NCBI GenBank assembly: GCA_026645735.1
Contig: JAPKMT010000007.1
Coordinates: 35,953-99,952 of the forward strand
From: Flexilinea sp.
GTDB lineage: Bacteria; Chloroflexota; Anaerolineae; Anaerolineales; Anaerolineaceae
Length of the DNA stretch: 64,000 bases
Direction: 5' to 3'
In this document: piece after piece, positions 35,100 through 43,432 of the stretch
How the letters are laid out: every line of letters starts with the position of its first letter
How positions within the stretch are numbered: position 1 is the first letter of the stretch
Position numbers and translations under genes: made by a program
Notes under the pieces: model-generated
The model's database searches: none
What the model was told of the DNA's origin: nothing
What the model saw: only the letters and a program-made list of their open reading frames with translations

Positions 35100-37413
35100 T
35101 AGCTTTCTGTTGTGCATCATTGCGACCGGCATAGCCTTCCGCTTCTATAATATGAACTGGGATTCCGGCGCGCTGCTGCATCCGGATGAATACGGGCTGA
35201 CCAATACGCTGACACGCCTCTCCATCCCGCGGTCCATCAGCAATTATTTCAACACGCGGGAATCGACGCTCAGCCCCTACAACCAATACGACCTGAACGG
35301 GCAGAAGATCGCCGACGGACCGGATAACCGTATGCGCTGGGGACAATTGCCGATGCTGCTGATCCGCCTGACGGCAGAGGCCGTCAACACAACCGGCTAC
35401 ACCGAGTTGCGGCGCACTGGCCGCTACGTCTCGGCAGCGATCGACACCGGCACGCTGCTCCTGCTCTTTCTGATGACCTGGATGCTGTTCCACAGCCTGA
35501 GCCTGGCTCTATTAAGCACAGCGCTGAGCAGCATGGCGGTCATGCAGATTCAGCAGTCCCATTTCATGACCGTCGACAGCTTTGCCGTTTTCTTCTGCAT
35601 GCTGACGCTGCTGGCAGCCGTAAAAATTTCGAGAGACGGCATGATCCGTAAAGATGCCGGCGGCACCTGGCAGGTCACCCGCAAAGCCTGGCTGTGGTTC
35701 GGCCTTTTCGGCGTCTTTCTGGGGATGGCCATCAGTTGCAAAATCAATCATGCCGTGCTGGGCATGATGGTCGTCATCGCCGCTTTCATGGATATCGCCG
35801 AGGAGAAACTGACCTCAAAAAAGGAACTCAAACGCCTCATCCTGCTGGCGTTCGGGATGTGTGCCTTCAGCGCGATCCTGATGGCCGTCTCCTTCCGCAT
35901 CTTCCAGCCGATGAGCTTTCGCGCTCCCACCGGAAACACCTCCCTGCTGACCTGGCACATCAACCGGGACTGGTGGGAAAGCATGCAGGTGGCAGCCGGT
36001 GAATCCAGCGGAATCGGCGGCGGTCCGCCATCCGAGCAGTGGGCGCAGCGCATTCCGATCGTTTTTCCGTTGATCAATATGATTTTCTATGGTATGGGCG
36101 CCCCACTCGGCATCGCAGTCTGGATCGCCGTGCTGGTCGCAATTCTGCGCATCGCGCGTTCCAGAAAAGGCGAGTGGAAGTCTCTGCTGATTCCGGTCGT
36201 GTGGTCGGTATGCTTCTTCTTCTTCATGGGGACGCGTTTTGTCAAATGCATCCGCTACATGCTGCCGGTCTATCCGACCTTGTGTCTGCTGGCAGCCTGG
36301 GGTCTGACATCCTTCTGGAAATGGGGGAAAAGCTGGAAGAAGCTCTTTCCGGCTGTCGCAGCCGGTATCGTGCTGGGCGGCGCCATCCTGTGGGCGACAG
36401 TCTTCGTCCAAACCATCTACGGGCAGGAACACTCACGCGTTGAAGCGGTGCGCTGGATCTATGAGAATATCCCGGCTGTCTTTCAGCTCTCCGGCACAGA
36501 TGAAAGCGGGGAAGATAGCGTCTCCATCCCGATCAACGCCGAAAGCCTCGTGATGCTCTCCGCGCAGACCGCTTTGGAACAGACGTTCATCCCCCAGCAG
36601 GATACGCGTGTCTTCCGCCTCCGCATGCCGCATGTCCAATCCACCGCTCCTGCGGAAGAACCCCGCGCCCTGCAGATACAGATTCTCGATCCCTACCAGC
36701 AGGTGCTGTCGGATTCCAACGCAGCGCTGCCCGAAAAGCTGGATGATGGTCCGGTGGACATCGCGCTGAACAGCGTCCTGCTCAAAACGGGCGAACGCTA
36801 TACCCTGCGCGTCCTGCTGCATTCCGGCTCCACGATCCGCCTGCGGCGCAACGTGATCGCCAACGAGAACTGGGATGAAGGGCTGCCATTCCCGCTGGAT
36901 GGATATGATCCTTTCGGACAACTGTACAACGGCCTGACCAATCAGGTGCGCTGGAGCGACAGTGAAGAAAAGAAGGCCATGCTGCTGGAAACGCTCGACA
37001 AAGCCGATTACCTGATCCTGCCCAGCCAGCGCGCCATGTGGAGCGCCTGCCGCATTCCGTTGACTTACCCGATGACGATGGCGTATTATGAAGCGCTGTT
37101 CGACGGCAGTCTGGGTTTTGAACAAGTAGCTGAATTTCAGCGGCCTTTCCGCATCGGACCGCTGGTCATCTCCGACCTGGCCGGGACGCTCTCCTGGAAT
37201 CAGCAGCCGCTGCTGCCGGTCAAAAACCTGAGCATCTGGTCCGCTGAGGAAGCCTTCAGCGTCTACGATCACCCGCCGGTCTGGATTTTCAAGAAAAGCA
37301 GCCGTTTCGATTTGCAGACAGCCGAGGAAATCCTGGACCGCATCGATCTGACGAAGATCGTCGTCCAGGGTCCACGCGATGCCACCTGGCCGGAAGGCTA
37401 TGGCAGGGAGTAA
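35068..37413 (+). CDS. GT39/ArnT-like membrane glycosyltransferase
   Basis: A 781-residue protein with a first helix, an outside loop carrying LLHPDEYGLTNTL (an acidic motif of GT-C enzymes), about ten further helices to residue 460, and a large soluble C-terminal domain. It would transfer a sugar from a polyprenyl-phosphate donor to a protein or glycan outside the membrane. The acceptor is unknown. The gene is clearly GC-richer than most of the window, with many GC-ending codons, which also opens long spurious antisense frames. This suggests transfer or unusual codon selection. The ATG overlaps the GNAT gene. Confidence 0.72.
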   Translation: MNRKRYQTLFNSFLLCIIATGIAFRFYNMNWDSGALLHPDEYGLTNTLTRLSIPRSISNYFNTRESTLSPYNQYDLNGQKIADGPDNRMRWGQLPMLLIRLTAEAVNTTGYTELRRTGRYVSAAIDTGTLLLLFLMTWMLFHSLSLALLSTALSSMAVMQIQQSHFMTVDSFAVFFCMLTLLAAVKISRDGMIRKDAGGTWQVTRKAWLWFGLFGVFLGMAISCKINHAVLGMMVVIAAFMDIAEEKLTSKKELKRLILLAFGMCAFSAILMAVSFRIFQPMSFRAPTGNTSLLTWHINRDWWESMQVAAGESSGIGGGPPSEQWAQRIPIVFPLINMIFYGMGAPLGIAVWIAVLVAILRIARSRKGEWKSLLIPVVWSVCFFFFMGTRFVKCIRYMLPVYPTLCLLAAWGLTSFWKWGKSWKKLFPAVAAGIVLGGAILWATVFVQTIYGQEHSRVEAVRWIYENIPAVFQLSGTDESGEDSVSIPINAESLVMLSAQTALEQTFIPQQDTRVFRLRMPHVQSTAPAEEPRALQIQILDPYQQVLSDSNAALPEKLDDGPVDIALNSVLLKTGERYTLRVLLHSGSTIRLRRNVIANENWDEGLPFPLDGYDPFGQLYNGLTNQVRWSDSEEKKAMLLETLDKADYLILPSQRAMWSACRIPLTYPMTMAYYEALFDGSLGFEQVAEFQRPFRIGPLVISDLAGTLSWNQQPLLPVKNLSIWSAEEAFSVYDHPPVWIFKKSSRFDLQTAEEILDRIDLTKIVVQGPRDATWPEGYGRE

Positions 37414-37509
37414 AACGCAACATGAAAAAGCGATAGCCGGTTTTTTGATCGTGGATTAACGCTTTATCAGATAGAAAGAGGGAAAAATCCCAAGAGGAAA
37501 TCTCATTAT

Positions 37510-38718
37510 TCATTCCGATTGAAGCAGAAAATTTCGTAGATTCATATGCGTAATTCCATTCCGGCTCATGTCAAATTCGTCCATCGAAATCACATATTTG
37601 GGGTAATTATCCGGGATCTTTTCCAGACTACCGAATTCTCTGTCAATCGTTTCCTGTGATGCCAGCAGATAAGCAACCTGGATATATTGTTTCATTTCTT
37701 GTTTTTCACAGACAAAATCAATCTCAAGCGAACCAATTTTTCCGATCGTTACCTTCCACCCGCGTCGCAATAATTCAATGGCTACAATGTTTTCCAGTAC
37801 CTGGTTGATATCCCGTTCGTTTTTCCCATAAACAGCTTCACGGATGCCATGGTCTGCCATGTAGTACTTGTCGTTTACAGTGAGAATTTTCTTTCCTATC
37901 AGATCTTGACGATGAAAACTGAAGAAAAGAAATGCATCTTCGCAAGCGTGCAGATAATTAAGAATTGTCTCCGGCGACACGATCCGATTTTCATTTTTGA
38001 AATACTTTGATATGCTTGTCGCGGAAAACGTCTGTCCGATGTTTGCCATAACATAGGTGATGATTTTATCAAGCAAAGCAGTATCCCGAATATTGTTCCG
38101 GCTGACAACATCTTTCAAAACTACCGAGTTATAAACATCCTGCAGGTATTGTTTGGAAGGGTCCGGTAAAAAATTCAGATTCGCTAAAAACGGCATCCCG
38201 CCGAATCGAATGTACTGATTGAAGATTTCTGGTGTTGAAGCCTGCGGGTTTCTTTCCAAATACAAATCACAGAATTCCGAGAATGAAAAAGGATAGATCG
38301 TGATCTCCACATACCGGCCAGCCAGGTAGGTAGCCGATTCACCGGATAACAATTTCGCATTTGACCCGGTAATATAGATATCACAACCATACTTCACACG
38401 CAGGGAGTTAACACATTTTTCCCATCTTTCCACTTCCTGGATTTCATCGAAGAATATATAATACTTGTCTTTTGAATCGGCAATCCTATCAGAAACATAT
38501 GTGTGAAGTTTTTCGGCAGTACACAGATGATTGTTCTCAAAATTTTCAAAATTCAGGCTGACTATATGTTCCTGCGGAATACCCTGTTCGCGAAGTTCAT
38601 CCATGATCAAAGAGAGCATCACGGTTTTTCCGCTGCGCCTGACCCCGGTAATCACTTTGACGAAATCAAGCCCGATGAACGGATGGATTTTCTGCAGGTA
38701 AGATTTTCGCTTGATCAT
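37510..38718 (-). CDS. AAA ATPase with DUF4143 domain
   Basis: A 402-residue ATPase. Walker A is TGVRRSGKTVML (about 24-35) and Walker B is YYIFFDEIQEVERWE, then ITGSNAKLLSGESATYLAGR. The C-terminal DUF4143 part includes IGKIGSLEIDFVCEK, a nuclease-like strand pattern. Such proteins are widespread orphan ATPases of unknown role, often mobile. GAGGG precedes the ATG. Upstream, TAAGTTATA (38741-38749) and TATAACTTA (38786-38794) form an inverted repeat in an AT-rich promoter region, possibly an autoregulatory site. The 38719-39016 gap has only that and degenerate TTCGAAT scraps. Confidence 0.88.
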   Translation of the reverse strand: MIKRKSYLQKIHPFIGLDFVKVITGVRRSGKTVMLSLIMDELREQGIPQEHIVSLNFENFENNHLCTAEKLHTYVSDRIADSKDKYYIFFDEIQEVERWEKCVNSLRVKYGCDIYITGSNAKLLSGESATYLAGRYVEITIYPFSFSEFCDLYLERNPQASTPEIFNQYIRFGGMPFLANLNFLPDPSKQYLQDVYNSVVLKDVVSRNNIRDTALLDKIITYVMANIGQTFSATSISKYFKNENRIVSPETILNYLHACEDAFLFFSFHRQDLIGKKILTVNDKYYMADHGIREAVYGKNERDINQVLENIVAIELLRRGWKVTIGKIGSLEIDFVCEKQEMKQYIQVAYLLASQETIDREFGSLEKIPDNYPKYVISMDEFDMSRNGITHMNLRNFLLQSE

Positions 38719-39016
38719 TAATTCCCTCGCTTATGATTTGTAAGTTATAACCGATAAATAATTTCTTATTACGTATTATATAAGATATAACTTATAAAAT
38801 TCAACGAAGATAACTCGGGGCATACCAGATAAACATTCCCCCATGAGAGAACGTTTCGATTATTCATTCCAGACAGCAATCGGTACAATACGGATCGATT
38901 GAAATTAGCGATTCGAATCAATGATCTGCTCCGTATTCTTGCCGAAACTTCTTCTTATCAAACGAAGTAATGATAAAAATTGCGATGAAACAATCTTTTT
39001 CGAATTGCACAGTTTC

Positions 39017-39045
39017 TTGTCAGTTCGGGAAAGATTTGCTATAAT
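39017..39045 (+). promoter_or_regulatory. Promoter of the tRNA-Val gene
   Basis: TTGTCA (39017-39022) and TATAAT (39040-39045) are exactly 17 bases apart, 12 bases before the tRNA 5' end. Confidence 0.85.
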
Positions 39046-39057
39046 CCATCATGTTAA

Positions 39058-39132
39058 GGGCGCATAGCTCAGTTGGTTAGAGCGCTTGTATCACACACAA
39101 GAGGTCCGGGGGTTCGAGTCCCTTTGCGCCCA
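39058..39132 (+). tRNA. tRNA-Val (anticodon CAC)
   Basis: The cloverleaf folds as follows: acceptor GGGCGCA/TGCGCCC, D stem GCTC/GAGC, anticodon stem CTTGT/ACAAG with loop ATCACAC, and T loop TTCGAGT. The anticodon is CAC, reading GTG (valine). The T stem GGGGG/CCCTT has two G-U pairs and the variable loop appears one base longer than usual. The CCA end is not encoded. It stands alone with its own promoter and terminator. Confidence 0.93.
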
Positions 39133-39136
39133 CACG

Positions 39137-39164
39137 AAAAAAAAACGCTTGCGCGTTTTTTTTT
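39137..39164 (+). terminator. Terminator of the tRNA-Val gene
   Basis: An A-run with ACGC pairs with GCGT and a T-run around TTGC. It starts five bases after the tRNA and its T-run reaches the stop codon of the convergent methyltransferase gene. Confidence 0.88.
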
Positions 39165-40056
39165 AGTTTAATCGGAAGTTGTAAATGCCGTTGACGATGG
39201 GGTATTCCCGCCCGCAGCAGTAACACTCCACAAATTTGGAAGTCTCTTTGAGCTCACCGCTGGCGCAATTCGGACAGCGGAAAAATTCACCGACCGTCGC
39301 TTCCGACTTGTCCGCTTTTTGAATGCACTTCATAAAGACGCTGGGGCTTAACGGCTGCCGGCCGTTCAGAACTTGAATAATGGATTCAAGTTTCAGCATC
39401 CAGTTCAAATTCTCTTTTTTCTTCAATGCACCGATGCGCAAGTTGGAGACGGCCAGTGTTTTTTCAACCAGAAAACCATGTTTCTTGAGGCTCTCCCGGA
39501 CCGTGTCCGGATGGTTGTCAAAATTCAACGCGACGAATTCCACCTGCTCGCGGGTAAAAGGGTTCCAGGCTTGCGTGCCAAAAAAGTAACGCAGGATGGC
39601 TTTCAGATTCCGTTTGTTGGCAAATTCCAGAATCAAAGCTGCATCGCGGCACATTACGCGCTGAATTTCGGCAAAAGCCGGATTGATTTCACTGAGATGA
39701 TGTAAAACACGGATCATGGTAGCGCCATCAAAGAGGTTGTCTGCAAATGGTAGGTGGTAGACATCCGCTGCAACATAGACAAAACGCTCGGATTTTCCGA
39801 GTCGTTCCTGTGCCTGTTCCATCTGCGTCAGCGCGTAATCCATCAGGACGATTTTCTTAAAGCCCTCGTAGCGGAGTGTATTACGGCCGGCGCCGGCTCC
39901 GATTTCCAGCAGGAGTTCTCCAGATTGGGGCAGCAGGCGTTTTAGAGCAATTTCTTCCGCGCCGTCTTCATAATCTCTTTTTCCGCCTCCCCAAAATTCA
40001 CCCTGATAATCAGAATTGTCATAATTGCAGAAAGCGGGGGTTTCGTTTCCATCCAT
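39163..40056 (-). CDS. SAM-dependent methyltransferase with C-terminal zinc ribbon
   Basis: A 297-residue cytosolic protein. The class I SAM site is LLLEIGAGAGRNTL (about 48-61), followed by AADVYHLPFADNLFDGA and RVLHHLSEINPA. The C-terminus carries a four-cysteine ribbon, FRCPNCASGELKE and ECYCCGREYPIVNGIYNF, like the Trm112/UPF0434-type extension of some methyltransferases. Substrate unknown. It lies between tRNA-Val and the SRP RNA gene, each of which has its own promoter, so no functional link is claimed. Confidence 0.8.
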   Translation of the reverse strand: MDGNETPAFCNYDNSDYQGEFWGGGKRDYEDGAEEIALKRLLPQSGELLLEIGAGAGRNTLRYEGFKKIVLMDYALTQMEQAQERLGKSERFVYVAADVYHLPFADNLFDGATMIRVLHHLSEINPAFAEIQRVMCRDAALILEFANKRNLKAILRYFFGTQAWNPFTREQVEFVALNFDNHPDTVRESLKKHGFLVEKTLAVSNLRIGALKKKENLNWMLKLESIIQVLNGRQPLSPSVFMKCIQKADKSEATVGEFFRCPNCASGELKETSKFVECYCCGREYPIVNGIYNFRLN

Positions 40057-40082
40057 AGTGTTCTTCCCTTAAAAAAATACGT

Positions 40083-40190
40083 CCGGACAGGTTTCCCGGC
40101 GGCGCCCGAATGATCCACCTTATCGCTGCTTCCTCTCGGACCTGACGAGGTTCGCTGGTATCCGCCGCGCCGGTCCCATCCGAACGCGCC
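40083..40190 (-). ncRNA. ffs: Small bacterial signal recognition particle RNA (4.5S type)
   Basis: Read on the minus strand, the sequence contains CAGGTCCGAGAGGAAGCAGC, the conserved apical tetraloop region and internal loop that bind Ffh. The flanks GCGCGGCGGATACC and GATCATTCGGGCGCCGCCGG pair to form the rest of the rod. Size is about 105 nt, the short type without an Alu domain. A consensus promoter lies just upstream and a U-run (AAAAAAAT at 40072-40079 on the plus strand) follows the 3' end. Confidence 0.93.
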
Positions 40191-40193
40191 TTA

Positions 40194-40222
40194 AGGATAC
40201 CTTATTCATTTCTGGATGTCAA
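40194..40222 (-). promoter_or_regulatory. Promoter of the SRP RNA gene
   Basis: On the minus strand TTGACA (40222-40217) and TATCCT (40199-40194) are 17 bases apart, placing the transcription start near 40188. Confidence 0.85.
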
Positions 40223-40239
40223 TAATCCATAAATGAACC

Positions 40240-40343
40240 TAGTAATTCGAAATTTGGAAAAAATTCTATGTTGATCTTTTATTTTTTCGCTGAGCGAAAA
40301 AATAAAAGATCAACAAGAGATACTTCCCGTATTTTGAGTTACT
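40240..40343. repeat. Dispersed hairpin element with strongly divergent perfect arms
   Basis: Ends are TAGTAATTCGAAATTTGG and CGTATTTTGAGTTACT. The palindrome pairs 40269-40290 with 40294-40315, 22 bp without mismatch, around TGA. The arm (TGTTGATCTTTTATTTTTTC) shares little with the usual arm, yet every change is matched by its partner. Confidence 0.88.
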
Positions 40344-40396
40344 CGAGAAAATTTATCGAAATGCTGCAAAAAAAGCTGCCCGCGAAATCCGGTTTC

Positions 40397-41020
40397 TTAG
40401 CTGTTTTTCATGATGATGTTGGCAACTTCGTTCGAAATATCCTCAGCCGTATCCAGCACTTCTTCCAAAATTCCATAAAGTTCCTTGTAACTGATCAGAT
40501 AGCGTGCGTCATGGTCTTCCAGAAATAATTTGCGCAGTGCATCATGATAGAGCAGGTCGCCATTTTCCTCGAGCCGGTTGATCTCGATGATCCAGTTATT
40601 TAAGGAAGCGTCCTTCTTGTAATTGCTGAAATTCTCCAGCAAATTTTTCAGCTCGGAGATCGATTTTTCGATCAAATCCAGAAAGCGTTTCATCGGTTCT
40701 TCAATTTTCGTGACGTTGTAGGTATAAATCATGATCAAAACGTCTTCCAGCGCATCCGCCAGATCATCGAGCATTTGGGTCAGTGAAACGATGTCCTCCC
40801 GTTCAATGGGCGGGACAAACTCCTTCGACAGATGTTCCATGATTTCATGATGCTTGATATCCGCAGTGTGTTCAATCAGATGCACTTCGTCCATCAGCAT
40901 GTGTAAGTCGTTGACATTGAAATCCTTGAAAATCGACTGCAGTTTTTCGACCATGATGCCGGAAAATTTTGCCTGTGAAACAAAACTATCAAAATAATAA
41001 TTGTCATTTTTTGATGCCAT
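40397..41020 (-). CDS. DUF47/PhoU-like regulator of the phosphate transporter
   Basis: A 207-residue, nearly all-helical cytosolic protein of the DUF47 (TIGR00153/PhoU-like) family, rich in acidic and histidine residues (LIEHTADIKHHEIMEHL, LDDLADALEDVLIMIYTYN). Family members accompany PiT transporters and modulate them. The ATG at 41020 has GGAGAG six bases upstream; a TTG two codons earlier is rejected. It follows the pit gene by 27 bases in the same direction. Confidence 0.9.
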   Translation of the reverse strand: MASKNDNYYFDSFVSQAKFSGIMVEKLQSIFKDFNVNDLHMLMDEVHLIEHTADIKHHEIMEHLSKEFVPPIEREDIVSLTQMLDDLADALEDVLIMIYTYNVTKIEEPMKRFLDLIEKSISELKNLLENFSNYKKDASLNNWIIEINRLEENGDLLYHDALRKLFLEDHDARYLISYKELYGILEEVLDTAEDISNEVANIIMKNS

Positions 41021-41047
41021 GAGCAACTCTCCAATAAAAAAACTGAT

Positions 41048-42100
41048 TTAGAAAATAACGAAAAACAATTTTGCCATCAAATAACCGATCAGTCCGCAGC
41101 CCGGGAACGTCAGCACCCAGGCAAGCGTCATATCATTGACCACACCCCAATTCACGGAGGATACACGTTTGGCGGCGCCAACCCCCATGATGGCGGTCGT
41201 CTTGGTGTGGGTTGTGCTGACCGGCAGACTGAGCATGGATGATAGAAACAAACAAAGGGCTGCGGCACAATCCGCCGAAAAGCCTTGAAAAGGCTCCAGT
41301 TTTACCATATCCATGCCAACCGCTTTGATGATCTTGTACCCGCCGATGGAGGTCCCCAGTGACATCACCAGAGAACACAGCACCATCAGCCAGATCGGAA
41401 CTTCAAAGCTGGTAACATTCATGTCACCCTGAGCGATAAAGGCGCCCAGGAGAAAAACGCCGATAAACTTCTGCCCATCCTGCGCTCCGTGCATAAACGC
41501 CATGGCTGCGCTGCCGAAAATCTGCGCTTTGCGAAAGGGTCCCTGCGTCCTTCTGCGATCCGAATTTTTAAAAAGAAGCGTCACCAGCTTCATGACCATG
41601 AATCCCAGTCCGAAGCCTAAAACTGAAGAGAGAATTAAACCGTAGATCACTTTAACCCATTCGCTGCCATTGATGCCGGAAAGGCTTCCCTGCAGGGCGA
41701 TGGCAGCGCCGGAAATCCCGGCAATTAATGCGTGACTTTCACTGGTTGGAATGCCCAGGAAGGATGCAGCAGTTGCCCAGATGACGATGGCCGTCATGGC
41801 TGCGCACAAGGCAACCACAGCCTCGGATGCATTTCCACCGAAATCGACCATGTTATAGATCGTCTGAGCTACCTTGGCGTTGAACATGGTCATCACAAAA
41901 ACACCCAGGAAATTGAACACAGCAGCCATGACAATCGCAGCTTTGGGATGGATCGATCGCGTTCCGATACAGGTCGCGATGGCGTTGGGTGCATCGGTCC
42001 ATCCATTGACCAGGATGACCCCTAACGTGAGCAGCACCGTGATAGCAAGCGGCAAACTATGGGTGACATTGTAGAGAAAGTCGGATAATTCAATCGTCAT
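41048..42100 (-). CDS. pit: PiT-family inorganic phosphate transporter
   Basis: A 350-residue, about ten-helix inner-membrane transporter. The duplicated PiT signatures are visible: VNGWTDAPNAIATCIGTRSI near the start and MAFMHGAQDGQKFIGVFLLG in the second half, and LPVSTTHTKTTAIMGVGAAK near the end. It imports phosphate, usually as a metal-phosphate complex with protons. It is transcribed ahead of the DUF47 gene, the standard pair. Confidence 0.93.
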   Translation of the reverse strand: MTIELSDFLYNVTHSLPLAITVLLTLGVILVNGWTDAPNAIATCIGTRSIHPKAAIVMAAVFNFLGVFVMTMFNAKVAQTIYNMVDFGGNASEAVVALCAAMTAIVIWATAASFLGIPTSESHALIAGISGAAIALQGSLSGINGSEWVKVIYGLILSSVLGFGLGFMVMKLVTLLFKNSDRRRTQGPFRKAQIFGSAAMAFMHGAQDGQKFIGVFLLGAFIAQGDMNVTSFEVPIWLMVLCSLVMSLGTSIGGYKIIKAVGMDMVKLEPFQGFSADCAAALCLFLSSMLSLPVSTTHTKTTAIMGVGAAKRVSSVNWGVVNDMTLAWVLTFPGCGLIGYLMAKLFFVIF

Positions 42101-42240
42101 TAAGAGAAATCCTTCGTATTAAGACAAAAATCAACGCATATTTCTGCAATTGGCAATAATCATATCATGAAAATTTTGACACATATGATCATAATATTAT
42201 ATTTATTTTATCGACGATCTATATATTTATATGAATTCAA

Positions 42241-42365
42241 AAGCTGGAAATACTTTTCGATAAAAATGAGAAAACATGATGTAGTGGTATTTTTGCGCGA
42301 AGCGCAAAACCATTAGAACAACAAAAAATTCTTTTCATATTTCGAATTGCTGGATTCGAATTACT
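42241..42365. repeat. Decayed hairpin element plus an extra end
   Basis: GATGTAGTGGTATTTTTGCG and the facing CGCAAAACCATTAGAACAAC still pair in part around GCGC-GAA-GCGC. The right end CATATTTCGAATTGCTG is intact, and a second end ATTCGAATTACTG follows directly. It fills most of the 42101-42498 gap. Confidence 0.75.
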
Positions 42366-42498
42366 GTTGTTGAACGGGAAGACTAATTATCATATAATAG
42401 AGGTGATATTTTCGTATAAAGAGAGGCATCGCAGAATTGTATTGTGATCATTCTTTTTCTGCAGCTTCCCATCATTTTTTCATCATCGGGAGGATTCC

Positions 42499-42954
42499 AT
42501 GAACAAAGGATTTCAATATTCTTATTCAACAAATGATTTAGACGGAACCGGATTGGCTATTATCGGAATTATCCTGCTCATTTCTCTGATTCTGTTTATC
42601 ATCCTGCTGGTTCGACTGGGTAAAAGCATGTCGGCAGCGGCTGAGGATAATGCGCGCATTAATCAGCTGCTGGCAGCAATTCCGGGAGACAGAATCGGCA
42701 CGGTCAATGCTCTGTATTCCAACGCCAAGAAAGAGCTGGGCATTGCGCTGGTCCTCGTCTTTTTTATGGGCAGTTTTGGCGTACATAAAATTTATCTGGG
42801 CCGAAAGAAAGCTGCAATTTTGTTCATGATTTTTGCAATGACCACAATTCCGGCGATCATCAGTTTTTTCGATGCGATGAAGATGCCGAAAACGATTTCG
42901 GAATACAATCTGAATGTGATGACGACGCTCTACAATCAATTCAACAACCGCTAA
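42499..42954 (+). CDS. TM2-domain membrane protein
   Basis: A 151-residue protein with one N-terminal helix (about 16-40), a short cytosolic helix, and a C-terminal TM2 domain: MGSFGVHKIYLGRKKAAILF then TTIPAIISFFDAMKMP. TM2 domains are small two-helix modules of unclear function. GGGAGG precedes the ATG. The gene stands alone and ends at a good terminator at 43073. Confidence 0.8.
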   Translation: MNKGFQYSYSTNDLDGTGLAIIGIILLISLILFIILLVRLGKSMSAAAEDNARINQLLAAIPGDRIGTVNALYSNAKKELGIALVLVFFMGSFGVHKIYLGRKKAAILFMIFAMTTIPAIISFFDAMKMPKTISEYNLNVMTTLYNQFNNR

Positions 42955-43072
42955 ATCAGGGTTTTAATTTTTTTGGTCGATGGCTGCGGCAACAGCGTTT
43001 CATGGTCGGCAATCAGATGAATACCAATCAGCACCAATCATAAACAAAGAAAACCTTTATCGTTGTTCAATC

Positions 43073-43117
43073 AAAAAGATCTGCATAATGCTCCTATGAG
43101 CTGCAGATCTTTTTTTC
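43073..43117 (+). terminator. Terminator after the TM2 gene
   Basis: AAAAAGATCTGCA (43073-43085) pairs with TGCAGATCTTTTT (from 43102), followed by further T residues. Confidence 0.88.
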
Positions 43118-43140
43118 TTGAACGCAAATGAGGATGGATG

Positions 43141-43222
43141 AAATAGTATTGTTTTTCTGGTTTTTTCGCAAAGTGCAAATATAAAAGAACAATCGTTTTT
43201 TTTCATATTTCGAATCGCTGAT
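43141..43222. repeat. Decayed right half of a dispersed element
   Basis: TTTTTTCGCAAAGTGCAAAT is a remnant of the loop. AAAGAACAATCG and then TTCATATTTCGAATCGCTG follow as the arm and intact right end. It directly abuts the full copy at 43229. Confidence 0.65.
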
Positions 43223-43228
43223 GCGAAT

Positions 43229-43352
43229 CAGTAATTTGAAATTTGAAAAAAACCTTTTGAAAAAAAAAGAGAAAACTTGTTGTTGTGATGTTTTTGCGCT
43301 TTGCGCAAAAACATCACAACAACAAATCATTCTTCCCATATTTCGAATCGCT
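43229..43352. repeat. Dispersed hairpin element, full copy, long spacer on the left
   Basis: CAGTAATTTGAAATTTG and CCATATTTCGAATCGCTG are the ends. The palindrome pairs 43277-43299 with 43303-43325, 23 bp without mismatch, around TTT. The long spacer (CCTTTTGAAAAAAAAAGAG) is on the left, so this copy is inverted relative to those at 53561 and 59139. Confidence 0.92.
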
Positions 43353-43432
43353 GATGCGTATGGAAAAAAATGTATGCCGGCTTTCCTTATGATAAAATTT
43401 ACAGGATTTTACAATTGTGAAGGAACTCCAAA

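Noticed and set aside
35815..37272. Long minus-strand open frames opposite the GT39-like gene
   Set aside because: They arise from GC-rich codon bias of the plus-strand gene, have low-complexity, His/Arg/Gln-rich translations and no ribosome binding sites.
37510..38718. The DUF4143 ATPase as part of a defence island
   Set aside because: No other defence genes are adjacent; such ATPases occur as single orphan genes.
38896..39013. A possible further dispersed element before tRNA-Val
   Set aside because: Only scattered GCGATTCGAATC and TTTTTCGAATTGCAC matches remain; too degenerate to call with confidence.
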